From assembly GCF_003144245.1 (NCBI RefSeq), contig NW_020289975.1, positions 1,941,496 to 2,005,495 on the forward strand: a DNA stretch of 64,000 nucleotides, written 5' to 3'. Below the pieces are notes generated by a model. The model did no database searches, was not told the origin of the DNA, and was given only the letters and a program-made list of their open reading frames with translations. This stretch comes from Jaminaea rosea. Its lineage: Eukaryota; Basidiomycota; Exobasidiomycetes; Microstromatales. Position numbers and translations under genes: made by a program. This document shows, piece by piece, positions 11,159 through 21,726 of the stretch (position 1 is its first letter; every line of letters starts with the position of its first letter).

Positions 11159-12974
11159 TCAACCACGCTGACCAGTGGCTTTTCCCCAGAGGCTACTGAT
11201 GCCGCCAGCAAGCGAGTCAGTGATGCTTGCCCCTCCTGTGCCCGATCCAGCAGCCCCGCTGAGCCGTACACTGCCATTACCGCTGCCGCCGAGTCCCAAT
11301 ATTCTCGAAGCTTTGCTGCCCTGCCTCACCGAGCTGTACCCGTTGCCTCGCTGCTGGGCTCGATGATCTGTTCGATCCCTGAAGCCGCGTAGTGACGAAG
11401 CTTCATCGTCTGAAAGGGAGCCGCGATGACTGCGTTCTTCGCTAGCCCACGCTCGAGCTGCCTCGTCATCCGCCTCGTCGTCTGTGAGCGCGTCCTCCTC
11501 CTCGGCCTCCCCTGGTTCGCCATTGCGCCCGCGTCGATTGACCCCAGCTATGGCACCGCGCATCCTCACTGGCGGAAGCTCATCGTCATCGTCCGAGTCT
11601 TCTCCTGACCTTCCCAACAGCGTGGATCGGCGGCCAGCCTGCCCTTCGTCGCCTTCCAGTCGCACGCTTCCGACTTGTGGCGCCTCCCCCTCTTCTAGCG
11701 GATTCCTTGCTGCCCCACTCCTCTTTCTCAGCACTACAGGCACAAGCACGGCCACACAGACTCCCCCTAGCAAGAGCGCATTGCGCCAGGTGAACAGATT
11801 GAAGTCCGCAGGCGAGGCCATCTGGTCCAGCTTCTCGCCGATGGTGACGTGGATGACTGAAACGGCAAAGATTCCACAGAAGGTGGAGAACCAAAACAAA
11901 GGGATGCCGATGCCCAGGTGTGGCGCAAGGATGTTGACGATGTTGTGCGGAGGAACGGGCATCATGCGGATGACGATCAGGTACGAGAGCATGTCCTGGT
12001 GCGGGAGGAGGGCAGGGAGACGGTCAACTCGATTTCTGAACGGTTCCTTGCTAGAGTGCGAACTCACGTCCCTCTGCCTGTCCAGCACCTCTTTCCAACT
12101 GTCGACCCTCCTCTTCCAAGACGGGATAGCGTGCAGCACCTCGCCCAGAAATTTGGAAATGAGGTAGCAGATGGTGGCTCCCGTCGCCACAGAGGCGCAT
12201 ACGACGGGTAGGGCGAGGGGGACACCCCACATTGCGCCGGCGAGGATGGACATGTACATTGATCCAGGGATTGAGAAGGCTTGGAGGAACATGTAGACCA
12301 TGATCCCTGACGGCGAGGCACGGGGAGAGACGGAAGTTAGCTCGCTGAAAGCAGGCTGTTTTGAGCGGAAACACTCGAATCTCACAGCAGAGCATGACCC
12401 TCCCGAAATTCTCGTCTTTGTACCTCTGCAGGACAGAGTTGAGCGCCTTGAGCTGATCGAAATTCTTTGGGATCTTGAATGCGGGCTTGTCCTCATCCTC
12501 AATATCCGGCAGAGCAAAATACAAAGTACCGCCCATGATGACAGCGCAGACGACAAAGAGGATGGCCAGCTGCGCAAATGCCCTTACGACGATGCGTCTT
12601 CGCTCGACGGAGGTTGCCTTTGACTGGGCTGCTTGCATCTCGGCGTCGTTGCTGGAGGAGCCCGGATTGACGTGCACGACGGATGGATTTTCTGGGTCAT
12701 TGGAGCCTGCAGAGGAGCCACTGATGCTTCCGCCGTCGTTGTTTGCCTTGCGAATAGTCCGCAGCGTATGGGACGAGTAAGATGAGCCGTTGTCGTCTAG
12801 GAAGTGCGGGCCTGGAGGTGGAGAGGGGGCTTTGGTTGGGAAAGGATTCGTCGTCGCAGAGACGCCACTGGCCCCACTGCTACTGCTGACACTGCCGTGA
12901 CGGCCATGTAGCGTTGAGGAGGCTATGTCGCCCTGCAGCCCTGCAGCTTGGCCTCTGTCGGACGACGTTGCCAT
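11159..12974 (-). CDS. TVP38: TVP38/TMEM64-family (VTT domain) membrane protein
   Basis: Three exons on the minus strand, 12974-12386, 12306-12068 and 11995-11159, encode 554 residues. Residues ~1-115 are Ser/Gly-rich and cytosolic, followed by a transmembrane helix (AQLAILFVVCAVIMGGTLYF). The VTT core follows: FLQAFSIPGSMYMSILAGAMWG, then PVVCASVATGATICYLISKFLG, and the conserved MLSYLIVIRMMPVPPHNIVN with the F/P-N-N-type motif, ending in another hydrophobic helix (NALLLGGVCVAVLVPVVL). The C-terminal ~180 residues are acidic and disordered, much longer than in yeast Tvp38 (337 residues). The family sits in Golgi and ER membranes; relatives (TMEM41B, VMP1) are lipid scramblases. Confidence 0.88.
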
Positions 12975-13640
12975 CGATGTGGGTGAGCCCCTGAGATTGC
13001 GGGGGTGGCGGTACGCGGGGAAGCGTCAAGATTTGAGGGAAGGAGGGATGGGAGGGAAAGGTTGAGAGAAGCGGTACAACAATGCTCCGCCAGCCTCCAG
13101 TCTAATTAGTAGTCAAGGTGGATATGGACAAGATGATGAGCGCTTGTAATGGTGCTTAGGGACGAGTGGGCAAGTGAGCGGGCGCCGTCGACGCAGCGGG
13201 CCTCGCCAGCCCCGGAAACGCCACGCGGGAATCGGACAGAGACCCTCATGCGTCTCAGCCGAATCCTGCAGCGACGACAATGAATGAGAAGCAGCCTCGT
13301 CTCAACACTGGTAGTCAGACAAGATCAGACAGTCGCTCATGCGATCATGGTGGGTCCTTTTCTCAAAGGTCAGTTGACCGCTGCGTTCCGATGTGCTATC
13401 GAGGTTTGTTTGGGCCTTGATGTCAGTGAGCTCGCAATACGCTCAATCTGGCACGTCGCAGAGGCGACAAGGCGGGCGGCGACTTGCTGCCCATTCCCAC
13501 GACGAGCAGCCCGAGTGGAGGCGTCTCGACTGAGATGCAGGCGACCGCACGGTGTCCACCTTTCCATCACTCCTTCCTCTAGCCCTATCCTCTCATTCTT
13601 CGACCCTCCCTTTCCTCACCGCCCGCTGTCACACAGCACG
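12975..13640. other. Divergent promoter region TVP38 / NTF2-like gene
   Basis: No supported gene. The two start codons face away from each other across 666 bases of ordinary sequence. Confidence 0.6.
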
Positions 13641-14300
13641 ATGCAATCCCCAGCCGACGAGATCCCTGGCGTCGTCAAAGCCCTCGTCGAAGCCCCCACG
13701 CCTGACGATCAACGAGCAGCCCTGCAGCGCTACTTCAGCCCAGATGCATCCTTCGACCATATGCTCTGTGCCGTCGCTTCGGGCCCGCAAAGCCGTGATA
13801 ATGGGGTGTTGCCCATCTATTACTGGTTGAGGATTATGAGCAATTCTAGCATCAGGATCGACAGTGTCGGTGAGCATCAATCGGGCGGGGGACAAGAATG
13901 CGTTCTATTCTAGCTCTATGCGAATCGCTGACATTCCGCCCTCCTCACTTGCTCAGCCTTCGACCAACGCAAGAACAAAGCCTACGTCGATGCTGCTCAG
14001 ACGCTTCGCCCAAATTTGTTCCCTTTCTCGCTCTACACGCCCACAGCCCGCATCCTCGTCGTCCTCTCCCTGCACAAGGGCGCGGACGGCCTCTTCTACG
14101 TGCATCGCCAGGAGGACTTCTACGAGCCTCAGGTCATCCCCGGCCAGGTCATCCCCGGCGGACATACGGTGGTTTTGGCCATCAAGCTGTTGATTGGCGT
14201 CAACTGCTTGGTTCTGGCGTGGATCGTGCAGACTTTCCTTGGCTTTTGGAGACCAAGTAAGAGGGGCATCAAGGGCGGGAAGCTGGTGAATGGGCGATAA
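13641..14300 (+). CDS. SigF-like NTF2-like domain protein with C-terminal membrane anchor
   Basis: Two exons, 13641-13869 and 13957-14300, encode 190 residues. The opening DEIPGVVKALVEAPTPDDQRAALQRYFSPDASFDHMLCAV and the following GVLPIYYWLRIMS match the fungal protein family annotated as sigF-like NTF2-like domain. The second exon carries KNKAYVDAAQTL and LHKGADGLFYVHRQEDFYEPQ, completing the cone-shaped fold. A hydrophobic segment at ~146-175 (AIKLLIGVNCLVLAWIVQTF) should anchor it in a membrane, with a short basic tail. The family is conserved in fungi but has no established function that I know of. Confidence 0.8.
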
Positions 14301-14440
14301 GTCCTGGGGGATGTCGGCCCATTGTATCGTTTCGATTGGCTCTTGATGATTGCCCCGTGTATCGCTGCGTGCCTTTCAGCGGGGTTTCCATGACCTCTGC
14401 CGTCTCTATGCTGGTATATATCCACTTCTCGTTCGCCTTC

Positions 14441-15424
14441 TCACCATCCCCACTTTGCCAAGCTTCCCTTGGTCGCCTCATACACGACGAACAGCGTCGC
14501 ATTGACGGGGATAGCCCTCAGCACCGTCGGGCCTACGCCATGCCAGAATGCCCTCCATCCTCCCTCCCTCCAGATGCTTCTTGCAGCCGCAACCACCCCC
14601 GTACGATGATCCGTAGCCTGCACGCGCGTCTTGATGCAATCAATAGGGAAAGTCGAAACCCACGCCACCACACCCGCTAGGGCACCAGAGAAGGCCAGCT
14701 CGACATTGGACAGCTGCGGTGCCTCACCACCAGGAAGGGGCGTGGCATCGTGCGTTGAAAGGAGCAGTCGGTTGAAGACCTCATAGCAGAGGAAGTACGG
14801 GCCGTATCCGACGTCGCGCAGGCAGGTAGCTCCCAGGCCGCGATATAGGGCTCGTAGGCCTCCTGAGGTCCACAGAGCTTTTGCGACGCGTAAAGGGTGA
14901 GGCTTGGCTCCTTGGCCGGAGTAATCGAGCTGCTCCCGAATCTTGACTAGCTCGACTGGGCTGGTGATCAGTGCTGAGGCGAGGCCGGAGGCGGCGCCTG
15001 CAAGGAAAACGTGGGACAAGAGCAAAGGAGATGATGCTGATGGTGAAGAGGTTGCAGGGGCTGAGCTTGACTGTAGTGTACGTAGAGCGAGCCCGTAAGA
15101 CCCAAAGATGCAAGCATTCATTGCTGCTACTCCCAGCATGGGGGAGGCCACCCCCTTGAAGAGGCCAAAGAAACGCTCGTCTCGCACAATGATGCGGTAT
15201 GCGTCCATTGCCGAGCGGTAAGTGGGTGCTGAGGAGATCAGCGGCGTGGTGACAGAGGGAGACGTCACCGCTGCAGCCGTCGTCGTCGGACGAGCATGCT
15301 GCGCTTGGAGGCGCGTCTTGATGGTATCGAATGGCTGGCCAACAAGGACCGACGCCGCTCCTCCTGCTGTTCCTGCCAGGAAGTCGACAATGGCTGAGGG
15401 TGAGGATGAGACATCGCTGGCCAT
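14441..15424 (-). CDS. Mitochondrial carrier family protein, ornithine/carnitine type
   Basis: Single exon, 327 residues. The start at 15424 (MASDVSSSPSAIVDFLAGT) is chosen because the family fold begins right after it. All three repeats show the P-x-[DE]-x-x-[KR] signature: PFDTIKTRLQ, PVELVKIREQ and PIDCIKTRVQ. Six membrane helices follow the usual spacing. The pattern (FLAGTAGGAASVLVGQPFDT, PVELVK, NATLFVVYEATK) is closest to the basic amino acid/ornithine (ORT1/SLC25A15) and carnitine (CRC1) branch of the inner-membrane carriers. Which substrate is carried cannot be settled by eye. A divergent promoter of 229 bases is shared with SND2. Confidence 0.88.
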   Translation of the reverse strand: MASDVSSSPSAIVDFLAGTAGGAASVLVGQPFDTIKTRLQAQHARPTTTAAAVTSPSVTTPLISSAPTYRSAMDAYRIIVRDERFFGLFKGVASPMLGVAAMNACIFGSYGLALRTLQSSSAPATSSPSASSPLLLSHVFLAGAASGLASALITSPVELVKIREQLDYSGQGAKPHPLRVAKALWTSGGLRALYRGLGATCLRDVGYGPYFLCYEVFNRLLLSTHDATPLPGGEAPQLSNVELAFSGALAGVVAWVSTFPIDCIKTRVQATDHRTGVVAAARSIWREGGWRAFWHGVGPTVLRAIPVNATLFVVYEATKGSLAKWGW

Positions 15425-15653
15425 GATCGCCTCGACCAGCGAGGACACAATGAAGCTGAGAGGAGGGAATAGGGATGATGCCAAGCTACAGAAGGCGGCA
15501 CGACGGAAGAATCGGCGACTTTGACCTCGGAAGACAAGGCACCGCCAGTCCGCCTCTCCGACTTCGACTGGATGCGTCTGGTCCACGCGACCTGGGAGCA
15601 TCTTCCTTCTTCACCTCCCCACACCGTCCATCTCATCTCTCCTCACCGCAACA

Positions 15654-16344
15654 ATGGCCAAAGGAGCTTCGAAGAAGATCTCCTCGCAAAATGCGGCCTC
15701 TCTCACCCTCCTACTCCGTGGCTTCTTGCTCAGCAACCTGATTCACATCCTCTCCTACACTCCCATCCTCGCCTCAGCCCGGTACAGGCACAGCGGCGCC
15801 TATAAGTGGGATGTGGCCAAGTACGTTCTCTCGGAGGGGGTGGCGCTCGCCATCGGTCTGCTGATGAGGGATATGGCCAGCAAAGGGGAGGATTTGAATG
15901 CCGAAGGACTCACGGCGTTGCTGTGGGATGTCGTCTTCGTTACGTGGTTCGTACATGTAGGGACTGCGCTTGTGTGGAGGCGGTTGTGGTGGTTGTATGC
16001 CGTGGTGAGTATGCGAGGTGACAGGCCTAAGTCGAACTTGCCTAAGTCGAACTCGTATGGCTCACACTGCTCACCCCACCTCGCCATCGTAGATCCCCTT
16101 GTACGGCATTTTCCTGGCGTACAGCAAGGTTCTAGTGCCCTTCATCTTCAAGGGCTCTGACCCGCTCGCCGGTCTCTTCGCCTCGCTGCGAGGAGGCAAG
16201 GGACCCAAGCAAGCATCGACGGCTCAGAACAAGGGCAATGCAGCTGCGGCTGAGCCAGGCTTGAGCAAGAGGCAGGCTAAGCTGCAGGCTAGGGCGGATC
16301 GCGGTGATCCGAGGGTGCAGAGGAGGGAGATGCAGAGGGGGTAG
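15654..16344 (+). CDS. SND2: SND2/TMEM208-family ER membrane protein
   Basis: Two exons, 15654-16004 and 16093-16344, encode 200 residues. The start MAKGASKKISSQNAASLTLL is typical of the TMEM208/Snd2 family. Three to four hydrophobic helices follow (LLRGFLLSNLIHILSY, ALAIGLLMRDMA, VVFVTWFVHVGTALVW, IPLYGIFLAYSKVLVPFIF). The tail is soluble, basic and Lys/Arg-rich (KRQAKLQARADRGD), as expected of a ribosome- or translocon-facing end. Snd2 acts with Snd1 and Snd3 to target proteins to the ER independently of SRP. It is convergent with the dihydrouridine synthase gene, 91 bases apart. Confidence 0.87.
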
Positions 16345-16435
16345 CCGTGATAGGACAAGCTCTTCATGCGCGCGCATCGCAACTTTGCAAATGCATCTGG
16401 ATATGAGTTATGTGACATTGAATGCGCACCGGCTT

Positions 16436-18073
16436 CTATTGCGCAGGCTGCTCGACGGCGGGGTCCTCGCCTCCCTTCTTCGCCTCATCCGCCGCGTTCT
16501 CCTCTGCCTTGCCTGGCACGACTCCTTCCGCAGCAGCCCCCGCCACCTCTCCGTTCACACTTACCTCTACCGCCGCCTCTCCTTCATTCGCTTGTGCGCT
16601 CGCCCTCCTCTCCTGTCTCTGCGCCAATGCCTTCTCCAGATCGCCCATGACATACTCCTTCCAGTCAGTCTTACACCTCCCCACGTCAATCCTGCCCTTG
16701 TACCTGTCTACCGCACACATCTCCTCATTGGTCTTTGCCCTCGCCACCCCCTCCTTGACCTTCAAAATCTCTTGACGCGTCAAAGCTCCATCAGTACCGC
16801 GCCTCCCTCCACTGCTGCTATTCCAGTCGAGCGTATTGAGGCAGTACTTTGTATTGCCCGACTGATTGTCAAGCATGACCGCGTACTTGAGCCACTTGGG
16901 CACAATCTCGTCCACGACGCAAGCCATGTCCCCCTCCCTGAAGCAAGAGGGGTTCTTCTCCGGCCCTCGTGCAAGCATGGACGAAGTGACCTTTCCATCC
17001 TTCATAATCTGCTGCGCCTCCTTCCACGACCACGAGTCGCCATTGTGGCATACGGGCATCTTCCCTCCCGTCTCCTCGCATACCGTATCCACCACTTCAG
17101 ATATGCGATTGAGCAGGGCAGGCTCTCGTGGTCGCATCTCCTTGGTGCGGCAATGAATCGTAATGGCATCTACTGCGCCCGTACGACAGATTTGGCGAAT
17201 GAGGGCTTTTGTGGCTTCCTCGGTGGGGAGAAGGCGAAGCTTGCAGGTGACGGCGACATGCGGCGGGGCAGCGCGACGCATTGCGCGGAGGATATCGCAG
17301 AGCAGGTCTGGGCGGGGCAGAAGACCAGCACCCATTCCGCCTGTGGTGGAGAAGTTCTTGGGACAGCCGCAGTTCAGATCTACGCCTGCTACATCATCGT
17401 TTTGCGTTACAAGCTTGACTGCCTCATACGCCCAAGCGGGGGTGGCGCAGCCCAGCTGAAAGATGACGTAGGGTCGCTCGACGGGATGAGTAGAGAAGAC
17501 AGATTTGCCGTCCTTCATGAAGTGGACTGCCTGGGTTTGCGGATCCACAATGCGCTCCGAGCCCATGAGGGCACGGTCGATGATCTCGGGGCCCCAGACT
17601 AGGTCTGCGCCATACTCGAGGGAGAGGAGGCGCGTGGGGAGTGCACCGATGCGGACCATGGGGGCGAGAAAAAGGCCGTGACGATAGTTGAGGAGCGAAG
17701 TAGATTTGGGGAGCTCCGAGGGGAAGTTGGAGGGGTCGTACGACGAGACCAGCTCCGGTGGGAGGGGCTTGCCTAGGCGAGGGCCATTGGGGAGAGGTGG
17801 GGCTGCTACGGAGGCAGATGGACCTGCGGCAGCCGGCAAAGCAGAAGATGAGGCCTGCGCCTGATGCTGCTGCTCACTGCCCGCTTTGCTCTCATCATCG
17901 TCAAGCCTCTGCCTCTTGAACGGAGACTCGCCAGAGGGCGGTGACTGCTGGACGACGCTCATGGCCAGCTGGGAGGCGGTGGTGAAGTGGGAGCAGTAGA
18001 GATGACGAGAGATTGGAGATGCTCGGGGTGTCGTCGAGCGTAGTAAAGGTGCAAGAGCGAGGGGCAACCTCAT
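16436..18073 (-). CDS. SMM1: tRNA-dihydrouridine(20) synthase, DUS2 type
   Basis: Single exon of 545 residues from ATG 18073. The TIM-barrel starts at YRHGLFLAPMVRIGALPTRL, the FMN-binding strand of the family. The motifs DLNCGCPKNFSTTGGMGAGLL (with catalytic Cys) and ITIHCRTKEMRPREPA are diagnostic of DUS2 rather than DUS1, 3 or 4. The enzyme reduces uridine 20 in the D-loop of cytosolic tRNA using FMN and NADPH. A second ATG at 17962 begins MSVVQQSPPSGESPF. The 37 residues before it are rich in Arg, Ser, Leu and Ala and look like a mitochondrial presequence, so both starts may be used. The C-terminal ~60 residues are Ala/Glu-rich and disordered. Confidence 0.92.
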   Translation of the reverse strand: MRLPLALAPLLRSTTPRASPISRHLYCSHFTTASQLAMSVVQQSPPSGESPFKRQRLDDDESKAGSEQQHQAQASSSALPAAAGPSASVAAPPLPNGPRLGKPLPPELVSSYDPSNFPSELPKSTSLLNYRHGLFLAPMVRIGALPTRLLSLEYGADLVWGPEIIDRALMGSERIVDPQTQAVHFMKDGKSVFSTHPVERPYVIFQLGCATPAWAYEAVKLVTQNDDVAGVDLNCGCPKNFSTTGGMGAGLLPRPDLLCDILRAMRRAAPPHVAVTCKLRLLPTEEATKALIRQICRTGAVDAITIHCRTKEMRPREPALLNRISEVVDTVCEETGGKMPVCHNGDSWSWKEAQQIMKDGKVTSSMLARGPEKNPSCFREGDMACVVDEIVPKWLKYAVMLDNQSGNTKYCLNTLDWNSSSGGRRGTDGALTRQEILKVKEGVARAKTNEEMCAVDRYKGRIDVGRCKTDWKEYVMGDLEKALAQRQERRASAQANEGEAAVEVSVNGEVAGAAAEGVVPGKAEENAADEAKKGGEDPAVEQPAQ

Positions 18074-18174
18074 GCAATGTGTTGGCGGTGGAAGGCGATG
18101 ATGGGACGGAAAGGAGATTGGCTCGTCTTGAATTTTGGTTTCAACCAACCTCAACCTCAAGCGCTCGCTGCGTC

Positions 18175-18197
18175 GGGCGGGCGGGCGGGCAGGCGGG
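18175..18197 (+). promoter_or_regulatory. G-quadruplex motif in DUS2 / AAT1 divergent promoter
   Basis: Five GGG tracts lie on the + strand, four of them separated by a single C and the fifth by five bases. This meets the standard G4 motif rule. It lies ~100 bases before the DUS2 ATG and ~170 before the AAT1 ATG. Confidence 0.6.
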
Positions 18198-18366
18198 CAG
18201 CCACGCGAGTTGGCTTCGGTGATCTGGGCGGGAGAGGCGAGTGGCCGATGCCGGATTGCGACGACGAGGGAGCACGCAGCAAGAATATGTAGAGCCACAG
18301 CTGCTGCCAGAGCAGAGCAGGCTTCGATCCTTCTTCCCTTCTCATCAGTATCTTCCTACACCCATC

Positions 18367-19920
18367 ATGCTCTCTCGCACCGCCGTCCAATCACTGCGTG
18401 TCGCCGCATCAAGGAGAGCTACTGCCTCCGCCACCGTCGCAGCTCCGCGCCTCTACGCAGTCGCACGAGCTGCGCCGCAGAGCACCTGGGCTCATGTCCA
18501 GGGAGGTCCCCCTGATCCGATCCTGGGTGTCACCGAGGCCTTCAAGAAGGACACAGACTCCAGGAAGATCAACCTCGGCGTGGGCGCTTACCGTGATGAG
18601 AATGGCAAGCCTTACGTGCTGCCTTCGGTCCGAAAGGTGGGAGATGAGTGTGGAGAGTCGGCAACTTGGAGCGCATATACTGACTCGACATCCTCTCGCA
18701 TGATGTTGCGTAGGCCGAGGAGCAAGTCCTTGCCCAAAAGTATGACAAGGAGTACCTGCCCATCACTGGCTTCCCCGACTTTGTCAAGAACGCCGTCGTC
18801 CTTGCATACGGCAAGGACTCGAAGCCCATCAAGGAGGGTCGCGTTGCCGCCACGCAATCTATTTCGGGCACTGGAGCTCTGAGGATCGGTGGAGCCTTCC
18901 TCGCTCGTCACTACCCTCACTCCAAGACCATCTACCTGCCCACTCCATCGTGGGGAAACCACACGCCCACATTCAAGGACTCTGGGCTCGAGGTCAAGCA
19001 GTACCGCTACTATGACAAGGAGACTGTCGGTCTCGACTTCAAGGGACTCATTGAGGACCTCAAGGTGCGGCGAAGCGACCAGGAGCTACGATGATCTCTC
19101 TTTCTTCTCTCATGAGCTAACGTGATTGCCCTGCTCGCCCACAGAACGCTCCCGAGAAGTCCATTGTCCTCCTCCACGCCTGCGCGCACAACCCGACGGG
19201 TGTTGACCCTACGCAGGAGCAGTGGAAGGAGATCTCAGAGGTAGTCAAGGCAAAGGGCCACTTCCCCTTCTTTGACATGGCTTACCAGGGCTTCGCCTCG
19301 GGTGACGTTGACCGCGACGCATTTGCGCTGCGTCACTTTGTGGCCGAGGGACACCAGGTTGCGCTCAGCCAGTCGTTCGCCAAGAACATGGGCCTCTACG
19401 GTGAGCGAGTGGGCTGCTTCTCCCTCGTCACCGGCTCGCCCGAGGAGCAGAGCCGTGTCGACTCCCAAGTCAAGATCGTCGTTCGTCCCATGTACTCGAA
19501 TCCGCCCGTGCACGGCGCTCGTATTGCGGGCACGATCCTCAACGACGCACAGCTCTACCAGCAGTGGTTGGGTGAGGTCAAGGGGATGGCAGACCGCATC
19601 AACGGGATGAGGTCGACGCTCAAGAACTTGCTCGTCAAGGAGCTCGGCAACAAGAACAACTGGTGAGCATGCGCTCGAACCTCTTCTCACGTGGAATTCT
19701 GACTGCTCATCACCTCTCCTGCCTTATCATTGCTCGCAGGGACCATATCACCAACCAAATCGGCATGTTTGCCTTCCTGGGTATCACGCCCGAGCAGGTG
19801 CATGAGCTCTCCACGAAGCACCACATCTACCTGACGAAGGATGGTCGTATCTCTGTTGCGGGTATCACTGACCACAACGTGCGCCACTTGGCAGAGTCGC
19901 TGCACAAGGTCACTTCGTAA
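18367..19920 (+). CDS. AAT1: Mitochondrial aspartate aminotransferase
   Basis: Four exons, 18367-18636, 18714-19064, 19145-19662 and 19740-19920, encode 439 residues. The first ~40 residues ([28 protein letters not shown]) form a clear mitochondrial presequence. The fold-type I PLP enzyme follows: [48 protein letters not shown] and [11 protein letters not shown]. The PLP lysine lies in [16 protein letters not shown]. Near the C-terminus is GRISVAGI, which carries the substrate-carboxylate-binding arginine. It interconverts aspartate and oxaloacetate with glutamate and 2-oxoglutarate in the malate-aspartate shuttle. Two donors are unusual (GTGGGA and GTGCGG), but the protein is continuous across them. 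Confidence 0.96.
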
Positions 19921-20267
19921 GGCTGCGCAGCGCGGGCACCTTACCGTCTGGACAGGGCTCGGGGCGCGGTACGAGTGTGATGATGACGATGTCATAGGTG
20001 GAGCAGGTCTCGCTCGTACATAATAGAAAACATGCTGAAGGGAGAGCATGAGAATGAGAGTGGAGAGCGTGCATGAAACGAGATGCTTTGACCTCGACCT
20101 CGCGTGTCCATGAGTGGGCCCGTGTTCCGCCCTTCGGCGAGAAAGTTGATCCAACCGGCCGCGATGGCGATCGGCTGTTCTCTTTTGCTCCCTCACCATC
20201 AATCTAACCTCACACAACCTCGAGCCTTGAATACACACCCTCGCTACCCACCTCGCCGCCGGCCAGC
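19921..20267. other. Intergenic, AAT1 to JTB-like gene
   Basis: No supported gene. It contains the 3' end of AAT1 and the promoter of the next gene on the same strand. Confidence 0.6.
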
Positions 20268-21339
20268 ATGAGCGCTGAGCAACATCTCGACTCCCTAGAC
20301 GAGGTTGCGTCGTCGTCCTCGTCTTCCCTCCTCGTCGCCCGTCGTCCCCCATGGACGTCTCCTGGCTGGCGTCCACCCACCGAGGACACCCTTCAGCCCG
20401 GCTCCTCATCATCATGGATCGGCGGAGGTCCCATCGGCGGCGTGCCAGAGCGCAATCGTCCTGCCACACCAGCAGAGCTAAGCGCTCTAGGCTCACAGGT
20501 GTGGAGCAAGGCGGGCGGGTACCCGGTCGAGGGATTGGAGAAGGCTAAGCTGGGCGGCGGCGAGTCCAGCTCGCATGGCTCTTCATCATGGTCGCCCTCG
20601 ACGTCTCCCGGCGAAGGCAGCAGCAGCAGCGGTAGCTCAGAAAATTCCTCGATGATCGATCCGAACCAGTACGACCTCTCTCGGACTCGCGCTTTCACTT
20701 GCAGAGCCCTGAGTGAGTGCGAGCCATGCCCTCCTCAGACTAGAGGGCATCCTTTCTGTAGGCCATACGGAAATCGCAGAATGGTGGCTTGTCGGGCTGT
20801 ATACGATGGGGTGAGCGCAGTGGGAGGTGGTACGAGCGGGACCGGCTTGAGCAGGCGTGAGGAACAAGATGACTTCACAAAGATGATGAGGGACCCCGGC
20901 GGGGCCGAAGGAATACAGGTAATCTCGGCAGCCTCCGGTCTCAGAGCACCACCGGGGCAGCAGCAGAACAATCTTCCACAGCTTCCAAGCGACGTCGATC
21001 TCATAGGCTGGGAAGCGTGCGGTAAAGTCGTACGCAACGAGACGCGCGACTACCTCGAGTTCGTTGTGAGTGCACCTTGCCCCCCCCCCCTGAAGACGCT
21101 CATCACTCGACGCTGACCCATCCCTGTATACGCCGCGCTCCTAGATGATCCTCGTCCTTCTCGCCCTCTTCTCTCTGCAAATGCTCATAAGGCGCAACCG
21201 TCAGCTGTGGGAGAAGGTTCACTTCGAAGGGAGCCCGTCGTCCGATAATGGCGCTGGAGAAGGAGGGTCAGGCAGGCTTCGTACAGGGGATGGGCAGAGG
21301 AGGGCTAGGAGGACGAAGGCGGTTAGGAGGGCTAGATGA
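20268..21339 (+). CDS. JTB-like cysteine-rich single-pass membrane protein
   Basis: Two exons, 20268-21065 and 21145-21339, encode 330 residues. Residues 1-125 are Ser/Gly/Pro-rich and look disordered. A cysteine module follows: ECEPC, a C-x-P-x-G stretch (FCRPYGNRRMVAC) and, after a ~70-residue Gly-rich insert, WEACGKVVRNETRDYLEFV running directly into a transmembrane helix (MILVLLALFSLQMLI) and a basic tail RRNRQLWEKV. Order, spacing and tail closely resemble metazoan JTB (ECSPC, C-x-P-x-G-x-C, SC, FW-F-E, helix, RQRQL). JTB is a small membrane protein linked to mitochondria and cytokinesis in animals. The homology is my inference from the motif pattern. No N-terminal signal peptide is obvious, so topology is unclear. 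Confidence 0.65.
21080..21090 (+). repeat. C11 homopolymer in JTB-like gene intron
   Basis: A run of eleven C lies 15 bases after the donor of the only intron of the JTB-like gene. It is prone to slippage and sequencing error but lies outside coding sequence. Confidence 0.85.
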
Positions 21340-21726
21340 GCGGGGCCAGCGGCCCAGTGGGGGAAATGGGTGCAGATGTAGTTGGTGAAAGAACGGGAGG
21401 GCAGAGGTGCGTAGAGGTTGTCAAGCAGCGTCGCAAGGTCACAAATACCCTTCAACATCCATAGATCAACCTGCTCAGGGAGCGCTCATCGTGCGTACCG
21501 AGTCGCAGTCCACTGTCTGCCCCTCTTCAGATTTCGTCAAATCCCGTTTTCGCCGCAGGGCCATGCCAGTGGACTGTCCGTTGCTGCTGTGATTGGGCTA
21601 TATTGAATCCTGCGCCAACAGTCGTGATGCAAGGCTCCCAGCCCCATAGGCCATGCTACTGCCTCTACATCACCCGCATTGCTCGCTGTATCCCCCCGCT
21701 CCTCCCTTCTTCGTGTCACACTCCCT
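21340..21726. other. Convergent intergenic region
   Basis: It holds the 3' ends of the JTB-like and subunit e genes. Nothing else is supported. Confidence 0.6.
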
